Shown: positions 51,224-59,944, counted from the stretch's first letter. The stretch is DNA of 64,000 bases from Buttiauxella sp. A111 (GCF_014189855.1 NZ_BJFN01000006.1:310001-374000); one strand, 5' to 3'. Numbers and translations are program-made. The notes: generated by a model not told the origin, from the sequence alone.

Positions 51224-52406
51224 AAGTGAAGCATTAATGATTCCCAATCATAAGGCTGCAAAGCTAAGTGAACTGGATATGATGATTGTTAATTCAGTAC
51301 CGCCAGGCGGCAATTGGAAAAACATTCCTTTAGATGTACCATCTAAAAGAATAGAGCAAATTCGGGAAAGTTATGCACAAGGAAAAGGAAGCCGTTCAAC
51401 CTACTACGGTAGATTACTTCCAGATATGCCTGCATATACTATAAATACATATTTTAACCGGCCTGGAAATGGTTGCCATATCCACTATGAGCAAAATCGT
51501 GTCCTATCCCAGAGAGAAGCAGCAAGATTGCAATCATTCCCAGATGATTTTATTTTCTGTGGAGGGCAAACAGCAGTTAATACCCAAATTGGTAATGCCG
51601 TACCTCCATTTTTGGCTTTTTTGATTGCGAAAGAAATAGAGAAAGCAATAGGTAATACTGGTTACTATGTCGATCTTTTTTCTGGGGCTGGGGGGCTTGG
51701 GTTAGGATTCAAATGGGCTGGGTGGACTCCATTATTAGCGAATGATATTGAGGAAAAGTATCTACAAACATATTCAAAAAATGTTCATGAAGAAGTTATA
51801 TGCGGAAGTATTTCTGATGATGAAAAATTCTCAAAAATAATACTTAAGTTATCAGAGTTTAAAAAAGTATATTCTGATAAACAATTGTGGATACTTGGAG
51901 GTCCTCCATGTCAAGGATTTTCTACGGCAGGAAATGCAAGAACAATGGATGATCCAAGAAATTCACTCTTCATGCATTATAAATCTCTCTTGGATGAGAT
52001 AAAACCAAACGGTTTTATTTTTGAAAATGTTGCTGGTCTGTTGAATATGGAAAAAGGCAAGGTCTTTGAAAGGGTTAAAGAAGAATTATCATCAACCATG
52101 AAAACTATGAATGGATGGGTATTAAACTCTGAACATTATGCAATTCCTCAACGCCGAAAAAGAGTTATATTAGTAGGTTCAAACGATCCTTTATTTTCAA
52201 TTGAACCGCCAGAAAAGTTAACAGAGCAAAAGGATTCTTGGGTATCTGTTAAACAAGCATTATCTGATCTTCCTCCTTTACAACATGGTGAAGATGGAAT
52301 TGGTAAATACTATATCCACCAACCTGAAAATGACTATCAACTATTTATGAGAGGCCTTATCACTGCTTCAGAGTATTATAATAAGAATGTAAAGCCCTCT
52401 TTTTAA
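51216..52406 (+). CDS. Circularly permuted C5-cytosine DNA methyltransferase
   Basis: 396 aa. All main C5 motifs are present but in permuted order: first the C-terminal part of the target domain (NHKAAKLSELD, GGNWKNIP), motif IX REAARLQSFP (100-109) and motif X QIGNAVPP (124-131); then motif I DLFSGAGGLG (153-162), motif IV GGPPCQGFS with catalytic Cys232, motif VI ENV (270-272) and motif VIII QRRKRVILVG (312-321). The protein ends with DLPPL and YQLFMRG, which in standard enzymes directly precede the sequence found here at residue 10. It is therefore a true circular permutation, as described for M.BssHII. It should methylate the second strand of the site. Confidence 0.93.
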   Translation: MAKSEALMIPNHKAAKLSELDMMIVNSVPPGGNWKNIPLDVPSKRIEQIRESYAQGKGSRSTYYGRLLPDMPAYTINTYFNRPGNGCHIHYEQNRVLSQREAARLQSFPDDFIFCGGQTAVNTQIGNAVPPFLAFLIAKEIEKAIGNTGYYVDLFSGAGGLGLGFKWAGWTPLLANDIEEKYLQTYSKNVHEEVICGSISDDEKFSKIILKLSEFKKVYSDKQLWILGGPPCQGFSTAGNARTMDDPRNSLFMHYKSLLDEIKPNGFIFENVAGLLNMEKGKVFERVKEELSSTMKTMNGWVLNSEHYAIPQRRKRVILVGSNDPLFSIEPPEKLTEQKDSWVSVKQALSDLPPLQHGEDGIGKYYIHQPENDYQLFMRGLITASEYYNKNVKPSF

Positions 52407-52420
52407 GAGGGCTATTTTTT
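52391..52420 (+). terminator. Terminator overlapping the C5 methyltransferase stop
   Basis: AGCCCTCTT (52393-52401), loop TTT, AAGAGGGCT (52405-52413), then ATTTTTT. The TAA stop (52404-52406) lies inside the hairpin. It separates the convergent methyltransferase and endonuclease transcripts. Confidence 0.85.
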
Positions 52421-54158
52421 ATTCTATGATATCATCAGGGCTTGAGCGAACATAACGATCATTTGTCCAAGACGATTCTAATTCCTTTCCTATTTCACTC
52501 ATCCCTGACATTAGGTTTTTTAATATTAGATTGAATTTTTCTTGATTTCTTGTAATTATTTCTTGTAGTTCTAAAATGATGACTCGGAACTCGTTTTCTG
52601 AATTTGAATTCTCGGACATTATTCCGGCTATTCTTTCATCTAAACTAGTTGTAACTGTGCTTAATGATTGTAGGTTATCCATGGCTTCAGAGAAGTAATT
52701 CTCAGATAATTCATTTGATACTATAAATGCGTTCCTACTTTCTTTTCTATGATAATCATTCAATGAAGTAAATGCTATTCTTATTCTTCTTGCTTTTTGT
52801 ACAATTGTATATTTTGTTTCACGTTTTGATTTTTTTATTGCTTTAAAATAAGTTACATGCTTTGAAATATATAACCCTTCAAATTCTGGAGTATAATTAG
52901 CTACTTCAAGATGCAAAAGACTCGCAAGGAAAGTATAATAACCTTCATCGAGTATCTTTTTTAGGAGATTCATATATGTATGTCTGTTATCACGTAGTAT
53001 TTTACTTAGCCTTAAGGCTTTTTCGGTATCATCTACAGAGTGTTTTAGACGATTCCATACCTCTTCTGCGAACCATGAAATAACTGTATGTCCTTCATTC
53101 TCAGCTTCTAATAAAGAGGTTACATCGCTTAAATACATGCGATTATTTTTGGCACTATTACATGATTTACAAAGCAGCTGAAATTGAGGGCGATGGGAAA
53201 ATCCTAGTGATATTGGACCAATATGGTCTGCTTGGCAAGGCATAGGGTGTAAACCTCCATTCCCTGTATTCAAGCATTCTTCTTTAATAAAAATATCATT
53301 TGTTCTAACTTGGCCCATTAACCTGTCTGCAGCAACCCAATCACCGTCTACCCAATATTCGAAAACTCTTCGATCAGTAACATAGGATTTAAGATTTTCT
53401 TTAGTTCTTCCTTTATCAGCAGTTGAGCGACAACAGCGGTTAAATGAATGGAACCCATCAAAACGGTCTGGAGGGTTTGCCATAGCTCCAGGGCTTAGCA
53501 TACGAGATTCTTGAGGTATGTATTGTTCTTTCAGATATTCAATCCATGCTTCGAGATTGTTTGGTAATTCAGGCGTTGTGATAAATTTTGTAGAAAATAA
53601 ATATGATAAGTCTGAGTATATTTTTTCACCAAATCGATCGTCTAAACGTGTTAAAAGATCGACTATGTGTTCATTTTGAGATAGCTCAAAAGTCTCATCT
53701 ATATAATTAAGCTTTTTAATCCGAGAAAAGAAATGTTCGTTGGGATAAGAGTAAGACAATTGCATTTCTTTACCGCATTTTTTGCAGGGTTTAACTCCAA
53801 ATGGATGAATTATTTTAGCTGTTTTACTAATCCATGCATTTTCAGTATCGGGATCTATTCCGATGCTTCTTGCTTTATTTTTCCACCATTCGTAGCGTCG
53901 TTGATGAGTGTGCTTAAATTTTCCTGATGCCCTATTTGATGGGGCTTCCCATTGAATCTCACCTTTTTCCCCAAAAGGGTCTGGCATTCCAGCATAATTT
54001 GGATGCTTAACTATTTGTTGGGAATATGCTAAAAATGCTGCATCGCCATATTTTGGTTTTACATTTTTTTTTATTATATTTTGGTCTGAGTAGTCACTTT
54101 TGTAGTCGCTGATTATGTTATCAAAATCTGGAACAACTGCAATTTTTGCACTTTTCAT
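52419..54158 (-). CDS. HNH type IIS endonuclease, Eco31I/BsaI-like
   Basis: 579 aa. Many segments agree, from memory, with R.BsaI/Eco31I: MPD...IQWEAPSNR near 58-76, KPCKKCGK (123-130), SYSYP, LSPGAMANPPDR (221-232), FHSFNRCCRS, FEYWVDGDWVAAD (266-278), and QADHIGPISLGF (309-320). The HNH site comprises Asp311-His312, Asn334 and the zinc cysteines C330xxC333. Such enzymes cut outside short sites such as GGTCTC, GTCTC or CGTCTC; which one applies here cannot be read. Convergent with the two methyltransferases; AT-rich. A C-terminal helical tail (470-560) looks coiled-coil. Confidence 0.9.
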   Translation of the reverse strand: MKSAKIAVVPDFDNIISDYKSDYSDQNIIKKNVKPKYGDAAFLAYSQQIVKHPNYAGMPDPFGEKGEIQWEAPSNRASGKFKHTHQRRYEWWKNKARSIGIDPDTENAWISKTAKIIHPFGVKPCKKCGKEMQLSYSYPNEHFFSRIKKLNYIDETFELSQNEHIVDLLTRLDDRFGEKIYSDLSYLFSTKFITTPELPNNLEAWIEYLKEQYIPQESRMLSPGAMANPPDRFDGFHSFNRCCRSTADKGRTKENLKSYVTDRRVFEYWVDGDWVAADRLMGQVRTNDIFIKEECLNTGNGGLHPMPCQADHIGPISLGFSHRPQFQLLCKSCNSAKNNRMYLSDVTSLLEAENEGHTVISWFAEEVWNRLKHSVDDTEKALRLSKILRDNRHTYMNLLKKILDEGYYTFLASLLHLEVANYTPEFEGLYISKHVTYFKAIKKSKRETKYTIVQKARRIRIAFTSLNDYHRKESRNAFIVSNELSENYFSEAMDNLQSLSTVTTSLDERIAGIMSENSNSENEFRVIILELQEIITRNQEKFNLILKNLMSGMSEIGKELESSWTNDRYVRSSPDDIIE

Positions 54159-54256
54159 AACATCTCCATGTAAGAAAGTCGTAATTAGACATTATATTTA
54201 TTTTCACCTAAAACTATGCTTAGAGGATACCCATTTGTCATAGGACTGGTTCCTCA

Positions 54257-55549
54257 TCATCTTAGCTCCATGAACACATCACTCGGCCACATCATCCTCT
54301 CCCCACGCTTTGCTGTTATCTGGTATGGCACAACCCATAATTTTAAAGTTTCTGAAAAAGCAAAGTGCTGCTGTATCGGTTGGTTAAAATCATCGTGCGC
54401 AGGGTAGATCAGGTACATTTCACCAGTCCCATCAAGATATTTTTGGCCGTAGGCAAACATTTGATAGAAGTCGGATTGCGCTAATCCATACAGTGATTTT
54501 TTTTGTGAGTTATTATCCACCAGCTTCCATTTTGTATCCATCACCATTTTGGTTTGGACTGGTTGGCGTGACTGTATCAACAAGTCTGGGCGAAGCTTAA
54601 AGCAATCGTTAAGCCCATGCTTTATCAAAGAATAAGTGGCAGCCTGTGGTTTAACTTTAAGGTGAGGAGGGAGTTCGTCGGGAAGGGTTTGTGCAACAAA
54701 GGATTCAAATACCGCTTCCATCGGGAACAAGAGAGATATTGCTTTGGCATTTCCCTGCAGAGCGCTCGGGCTCATTCCTCTCAGGATCAATTGCGCCCAG
54801 GCCATTGGCTCATTGTAATGAGCCATACCACGCTCCAGGCGTAGGCTGTTTATATCGCTCTCAATATCCCGGCTAAGTGGAATACCGTCAAAAGCAAAGC
54901 GCAGCTCGTAAAGCCAGCGCTGATTCTCTGATGAAAGCTTCAGGCTAAGTAGCTTATCCAGCGCGGAGTGTAAGAGCCGATTGGCTGCACAATCCGGCAT
55001 GTAGTCATCATAATCGACACAAAACTTATGACGACTCACCACGTTATGCCGCAACTGTGCAGAAAGCATCAGTTTGCCCTTCATAAAAGGCAGATTCCCT
55101 TGCTCGCTCACATAGTTAGAGCATAAACCTTGTTTAAGCAATTGGCTGACGCTATGCAAAAACTGACTGATAAAAATCTCAAGCAATGGTAGACGCTGAG
55201 CCTGCAGAGTTGCCTGCCGGGTTTGAATATGTCGAAACCTAGGCAGATGGCTTAGCATCGTCAGCAGTGTTTCACGCGCATTAGCAGCTGTGAGGTTTTT
55301 ACCAACCTTGGGCAGTATCTCAAGTTGGAAACCGTGAGGTGTGGAAAGCATCCCCGCGTAGTTTTGCACCTGAAGCAATTTTAAGCCTGAGCGAGAGGTG
55401 AGTTTGAGAAACTGGCTCCCTTGAATACTTGCTAGGCTAAGTGCTTCTAAATAATTAAAGACCTGTTGAGGCACCAGCTTTGCGCCAACTGAAGCCGCTT
55501 GTCCACTCCCCAGCAGATCATATTCAAAAACTGAGATAACTTCACCCAT
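54257..55549 (-). CDS. mcrC: McrC-type nuclease subunit
   Basis: 430 aa. N-terminal DUF-type domain, then the PD-(D/E)xK nuclease near the C-terminus: RPDLL (Asp322) and VMDTKWK (Asp338, Lys340). GFQLEILPKVGK near 75 is conserved in McrC. Translation overlaps the mcrB end by 8 bases. Works with McrB as a GTP-driven complex that cuts modified DNA. Confidence 0.9.
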   Translation of the reverse strand: MGEVISVFEYDLLGSGQAASVGAKLVPQQVFNYLEALSLASIQGSQFLKLTSRSGLKLLQVQNYAGMLSTPHGFQLEILPKVGKNLTAANARETLLTMLSHLPRFRHIQTRQATLQAQRLPLLEIFISQFLHSVSQLLKQGLCSNYVSEQGNLPFMKGKLMLSAQLRHNVVSRHKFCVDYDDYMPDCAANRLLHSALDKLLSLKLSSENQRWLYELRFAFDGIPLSRDIESDINSLRLERGMAHYNEPMAWAQLILRGMSPSALQGNAKAISLLFPMEAVFESFVAQTLPDELPPHLKVKPQAATYSLIKHGLNDCFKLRPDLLIQSRQPVQTKMVMDTKWKLVDNNSQKKSLYGLAQSDFYQMFAYGQKYLDGTGEMYLIYPAHDDFNQPIQQHFAFSETLKLWVVPYQITAKRGERMMWPSDVFMELR

Positions 55550-57617
55550 GGTTTACAGCCTGCTCATCAGGAGTGGTCTGCTGGGGTTGATAAATAGCGT
55601 GGTAAGCCTGCGGCATATTCCAGATCTCTTGATCGAATGCTTCTAGCTCATAAGCTGTCGATTGCTGCTCATGGCGTCGTAAACCATGGTCGTTACCAAA
55701 AAGCGTATCCAGATCGTCGGTTTTCTCAATTACGAATTGTAGGCTGTCGTCTTGCTTTTGGTTGTCTGCCAGCACTAACCTGATCTTGTTCCAGTCATCG
55801 AAGAAGTATTCCTGTAATAGCGGAAGGATCTTTTTCTGGAATGCGATCTTCAGTTGTTTAAATGCAGCTTCTTCATCACCGGCATCGAGTGCACTTTTTA
55901 CCGGCATAAAGAACGCATGCCCCAGTGTATGTTCACGATCGTAAAGCGCTTCGATGCGGCTATTAAGTTTCTCTAACAACGACTCGAGTTCTATGCCTTT
56001 CACCTTAGTGCCACTCAGTAAAGAGAGATCAGGCATCATCTCGACAAAGTCAAAACGACGGCGCAAAGCCGTGTCCATCAGAGCTAAAGAACGGTCCGCT
56101 GTATTCATGGCTCCAATGATGTCAACATTGGCAGGAACGCTGAAGTGATCTCCGCTATAAGACAGTTGCAGGCTCATTGCATTGGACATACCCGCACGCT
56201 TGTCTATTTCAATGAGCGAGATCAATTCGCCAAAGATCTTGGAGATGTTGCCGCGATTGATCTCATCAATGAAAATGGCGTAGCGATGTGCCGGATCAGC
56301 ATTGGCCCGCTGACACAGGCGCATAAAGATACCCGGCTCAATAGGGTAAGAGATATTGCCACTTTCGTCTGAGCGAGCGCGGATACCTTCAATAAATTCT
56401 TCATAGCCGTAAGATTGGTGGAACGTAACCACTGCAAAGCGCTGGATGGCTTCGGCGGATTTAGGACCGCGTTTAAGCTCAGCGTAGAGCTCTACCAAAT
56501 CCTCCACTTGCTCCAGCTGTGATTCAACAAGTAACCATTCACTACTATCTGTTTTGTTAAATATTGCAGGTTCACGCCGATTCTTATAATTAACAGTTAA
56601 CGACTCGGGAACTGTGTAGGATTGCAAAGCAGCCCAGGCCGTATTCGATAAATTGCCATTATGACCATTTAATAATGCCTTACGTTGAAACCACGTATGC
56701 TCAATAATTTGGCGAACTTTTGCTCGTTTATCAAGATCGAGCAGCACTAGCGTTATGACCTGCATCCAGTTCAACGATTCAAGGCGAGAATCAAGCCAGG
56801 CATCACGATCGGCTGGTACAGCATGAGAGGTGTACTCTTTCATCTTTTGCTGCAGCGTGAATGTCTTCCCTGTACCTGGTGGACCAAAGTAAATAACGTT
56901 CATGGGTGAATGTGGGAGGGTCTTAATTTCAGTGAGTTCACTGCTGGCTGTTGATGTGATGCTGGATAATTTCTCCTGTTTCTGCTCATTGTCGCGTTGG
57001 CGTAATAATTCATAGAGATGCCAAATAGCCATATTCACGTAATATGGATCTGCATTGGGAGATTGAGCGTGTATGGCTTGCTTCAATTCATGGTTTTTCT
57101 GCAGCCAACTTCCATTCAGTTCCAGACCAAGGCTGAACTTCTTATTTAAGAAATCTGCCACTTTTGTAAACGCATTCTCATCCACAGTACTGGTGCAGGT
57201 TTCTGGCAAAAAAGCGGCAAAAACGCGGTTTCTCAGACTCCAATACATACGTTTAAGTAGCCCGGTTTCTTTGGCCTTCTGCAGAGCACTTCCCACGTAT
57301 TGATAAGTTGCTTCATCTGGTTGCTGACGAACGCGTTCGGTCAATTCTCTAAGCAGTGGCAGACTTTGCTGATATTCCGCCAATGAAGGGACACCCTGAC
57401 GAATGCTGGCAATGCCGTTATCACGTTCATACCAAAGTCGTTTGATCAAATCTTCCGAACCAGGCACCGTGAATGTTGGGACTTGCTGTAGCAGCCTCGT
57501 AAATTCACGATATCGCTGATTCCACCTGGAAGGTTCATAATTTACATCTTTTGCTAGGAAATCAATCAATTCACTGAGAGTCAGCTTACCTGCTTCGACA
57601 CTATCTACAAGATCCAT
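55542..57617 (-). CDS. mcrB: McrB-type GTPase subunit with atypical N-terminus
   Basis: 691 aa. AAA+ core: Walker A GPPGTGKT (245-252), Walker B FIDEINRGNISK with the MNxxD-like AMNTADRS and ALRRRFDF sensor region. The first 240 residues are helical and do not look like the E. coli McrB methyl-binding domain, so the target modification may differ. Base composition is closer to the host than that of the restriction cassette. It lies with mcrC immediately downstream of the Eco31I-like cassette. Confidence 0.9.
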   Translation of the reverse strand: MDLVDSVEAGKLTLSELIDFLAKDVNYEPSRWNQRYREFTRLLQQVPTFTVPGSEDLIKRLWYERDNGIASIRQGVPSLAEYQQSLPLLRELTERVRQQPDEATYQYVGSALQKAKETGLLKRMYWSLRNRVFAAFLPETCTSTVDENAFTKVADFLNKKFSLGLELNGSWLQKNHELKQAIHAQSPNADPYYVNMAIWHLYELLRQRDNEQKQEKLSSITSTASSELTEIKTLPHSPMNVIYFGPPGTGKTFTLQQKMKEYTSHAVPADRDAWLDSRLESLNWMQVITLVLLDLDKRAKVRQIIEHTWFQRKALLNGHNGNLSNTAWAALQSYTVPESLTVNYKNRREPAIFNKTDSSEWLLVESQLEQVEDLVELYAELKRGPKSAEAIQRFAVVTFHQSYGYEEFIEGIRARSDESGNISYPIEPGIFMRLCQRANADPAHRYAIFIDEINRGNISKIFGELISLIEIDKRAGMSNAMSLQLSYSGDHFSVPANVDIIGAMNTADRSLALMDTALRRRFDFVEMMPDLSLLSGTKVKGIELESLLEKLNSRIEALYDREHTLGHAFFMPVKSALDAGDEEAAFKQLKIAFQKKILPLLQEYFFDDWNKIRLVLADNQKQDDSLQFVIEKTDDLDTLFGNDHGLRRHEQQSTAYELEAFDQEIWNMPQAYHAIYQPQQTTPDEQAVNHG

Positions 57618-58036
57618 CGTGAGTTTCCTTTACTGTGATATTACTTACTAGATAGCTAGTGTGCTGTTTGAAAACTTATCTTACCAAGCATGAGTTTGTA
57701 GCCAAGCGCAATAAGTAAGATTTTCAATGCAAAGTACAGTTTTTTCATGTTATTGAATTTATTGCTCTCAGACGAGTTTTTGGCACCTTCACTTTGAGTC
57801 GTGATTCTCGAGTTACTTTGTTGTGCTGAAGTGCTGTTGGTATCAATAGAGTGTGAGCTGTGCGGATACTAGTGCAGGGCATGCTCTCTTTCTGGGTCAG
57901 AAAGGTGCGATGGCTTTGAGTTGGTATAGGAAAGTACGGGGAGTTTTGTTCACACCTGTAGAAAAGGCCTGAACAATTTAGTCAGATAGCGGGAAATTAC
58001 GCTGTGCGTTGGTGTCGTGTAGCAATGCACAACACA
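57618..58036. other. 419-bp gap upstream of mcrB, no firm gene
   Basis: It must hold the mcrB promoter. The only candidate frame is a 30-codon minus-strand one at 57656-57748, listed separately. The remainder shows no RNA gene or clear repeat. Confidence 0.4.
57656..57748 (-). CDS. Possible 30-aa hydrophobic peptide
   Basis: MKKLYFALKILLIALGYKLM is followed by ten more residues and a stop. One membrane-spanning segment with basic ends, but no good Shine-Dalgarno sequence. In frame upstream, to a TAG at about 57855, lies a Ser/Thr/Asn/Gln-rich stretch without a start codon, so this may be the tail of a decayed longer gene. Confidence 0.25.
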   Translation of the reverse strand: MKKLYFALKILLIALGYKLMLGKISFQTAH

Positions 58037-58975
58037 TCAGAACAGCTTGCCCAGCAGCTTAATTAAGAAAAACATATCGCTAAAACTGCTGATACCTCTG
58101 AATAAATAGGCGGCGGATATGTTCGCTTTGAAGCAGTTCTTTATGCTAGATTTGTCCCCAACGCGATTGCGGTAAAGTCCCAAAAAATGACGTGCTTCCA
58201 CCAGCGCATGCCTGTACAAAAACACCTTTATTTTTTTGTTTTGATCCTGTTTTGCCAGTCGGATGATTTCCGCTATTACATCGATATAGCTTAGTGCCCG
58301 AACATCGTAGTAATCAGGCCTGTGCGTGATAGAGGCTGTGTTGCTGATGTAGATATAATCCCTTACGTCCAATATACAGAAACGACCATTGCAAGCGGCG
58401 AGTTGCACGGTCCAGAGAATGTCTTTATGGCTCTTGCCAGACTGGAAGGAAAGGGAATGCTGCCTGATGTAGGTTGACCTGACTATTTGTAGCCAGAGGT
58501 AATGCGGCCACTCACGTTGGGTAACGCAGTGTCGGACCCAGTCATGACCTGAAAGGGTTTGCCGGTAGGGCTGCTTGAGGTGTACAGCTTTTCGGCGGTG
58601 ACCTGTGCCGGAATGCCAAGCGTTGAAAATAACCACATCGACTTTTGTCACTGTTGCAGCCTGCCATCGTGCTTCCACAAACCCGTCTGCTATATCGTCG
58701 TCAGCATCAAGCAAAACCACCCACTCTCCCCGATGAATAGCTAGTGCCGCATTGCGTGCTGCGTAGACGCCCTGATTAGCCTGCTCAATGAGAATGAGCC
58801 GATCATCCTGGATACGATGAAGAACGTTGCTGGTATCATCAGTAGAACCATCGTTGACGATAATAAGTTCAATATCAACACGGGTTTCGCTTAGGATTTT
58901 GTTGGCCAGACAACCAATGGTCGAGGCGGCGTTGTAAGCAGGGATAATGACACTGACATCGATTTTAGTCTTCAT
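58037..58975 (-). CDS. GT2 family glycosyltransferase
   Basis: 312 aa, GT-A fold: SVIIPAYNAASTIG at the N-terminus, IIVNDGSTDDTS near 38, and LLDADDDIADGF with the metal-binding DxD near 93. No signal or clear membrane anchor until weak C-terminal hydrophobicity. No other sugar genes are nearby, so acceptor and donor are unknown; phage and island glycosyltransferases often modify O-antigen. It follows a small CxxC protein by six bases. Confidence 0.87.
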   Translation of the reverse strand: MKTKIDVSVIIPAYNAASTIGCLANKILSETRVDIELIIVNDGSTDDTSNVLHRIQDDRLILIEQANQGVYAARNAALAIHRGEWVVLLDADDDIADGFVEARWQAATVTKVDVVIFNAWHSGTGHRRKAVHLKQPYRQTLSGHDWVRHCVTQREWPHYLWLQIVRSTYIRQHSLSFQSGKSHKDILWTVQLAACNGRFCILDVRDYIYISNTASITHRPDYYDVRALSYIDVIAEIIRLAKQDQNKKIKVFLYRHALVEARHFLGLYRNRVGDKSSIKNCFKANISAAYLFRGISSFSDMFFLIKLLGKLF

Positions 58976-58981
58976 GTTAAG

Positions 58982-59149
58982 TCACGACTTCCCTTCGTTG
59001 CCGTTGTTATGACACCTGACCGGGAAGACTCTCCTTTCCCGGATTTCCTGATTCATCTCATACAGGCATTCGTCACAGTATTCTTTATCCAATGCGAACC
59101 ACCGCTCGAGCAGGTTTCTTTTCTTGTTGCATCGTGCACATTTATTCAT
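58982..59149 (-). CDS. Small CxxC zinc-finger-like protein, 55 aa
   Basis: Starts MNKCARCNKKRNLLERWF and continues with YCDECLYEM: two CxxC knuckles (C4xxC7, C25xxC28) spaced for one zinc ion. The basic, charged tail ends at 58982, six bases before the glycosyltransferase start, suggesting an operon. The coding pattern (Cys pairs and charged residues) supports a real gene; no strong ribosome site. Resembles short zinc-finger proteins of P4-like elements. Confidence 0.6.
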   Translation of the reverse strand: MNKCARCNKKRNLLERWFALDKEYCDECLYEMNQEIRERRVFPVRCHNNGNEGKS

Positions 59150-59460
59150 GTTTCAGCGCTTCCGCGACCTCATGCCTCTGGTATTCCTAGAAAATAGGCG
59201 CAGCAAGCCTCGGCTGTGTAACCAACCGTAATACAAAGGCTTTTTCTGCGATCAATGATGGTGCAAGGATAACCAGCCAGACCACATGAAAGATAATCGT
59301 TTTGGTAGATCAATTTCTGAAGATTGATCGGTACTGTCGATCAATGCGAAGCGGGGCAACATTATTGCATGACTGGTTCGGCCCAGATTTCAGGTCAACG
59401 AAGGGATAGTGAGTGAGACTGGTGTATATCGAGGGAATTGTCCTATCTAGCCTATCAGCG
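59150..59460. other. 311-bp gap with GATCAAT repeats
   Basis: GATCAAT occurs near 59250, at 59308-59314 and near 59339, and GATTGATC at 59322-59329 gives an inverted pair (59308-59329). Otherwise no gene is apparent. Confidence 0.4.
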
Positions 59461-59944
59461 CTACAAGTACGTTCGCCAAGTATAGAATCGATACAACACC
59501 ACCAGCACCGCGATATTGACTATTTCGCTGATGATGAACCATGTCTTAAACGGCTGCTGTTGCGTTTTATGCCGGAAGATTTGCTGACCGAGAATGGCTC
59601 CGGGCCACCCACTGACAAAACAAAATGTCAGCAGGGTGACACTACGGTACTCTACGCCAGGCTTTGCGGGCCGCCATTTTGGCCACGCCATAAAATACCA
59701 GCGTCAGTAAGTTGGCGAGCAGGAACCATGTCACGAGAGGATGAGGTAGGAGAGAGCAGCCTGTAGCGGCCAGGGCCTGCAGTAAGTAACAAAAGCGATT
59801 GATGTTCATACCATTAGCCACCGAAGCTCTCAGCCAAAAAAGAGGGGCCACTATATCGGATCCAAATGTCATGAATATATTGGAGCCGTAGAACACTGGC
59901 AGGTTGAAACGACGGATACAGTAAGCTTCCATCATATTGCCCAT
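59461..59944 (-). pseudogene. DUF1294 membrane protein, frameshifted
   Basis: The first frame (59944 to 59642) carries membrane helices and ends NLLTLVFYGVAKMAARKAWRRVP, stop. The second frame continues at once with RSVTLLTFCFVSGWPGA, QQIFRHKTQQQPFKTWF and a last helix, to 59461. Together they form a standard DUF1294 domain (wRVPe...GGwpGa...rHKt). The break lies at about 59643-59650 and needs a one-base change. The start overlaps the stop of the zinc-ribbon gene upstream, so it was translationally coupled. Confidence 0.75.

Noticed and set aside
59009..59197. 62-aa plus-strand frame
   Set aside because: It is the antisense of the small CxxC protein, whose Cys pattern and operon spacing make the minus strand the better choice.
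59413..59766. 117-aa plus-strand frame
   Set aside because: Antisense to the two halves of the DUF1294 gene, which show clear family similarity on the minus strand.
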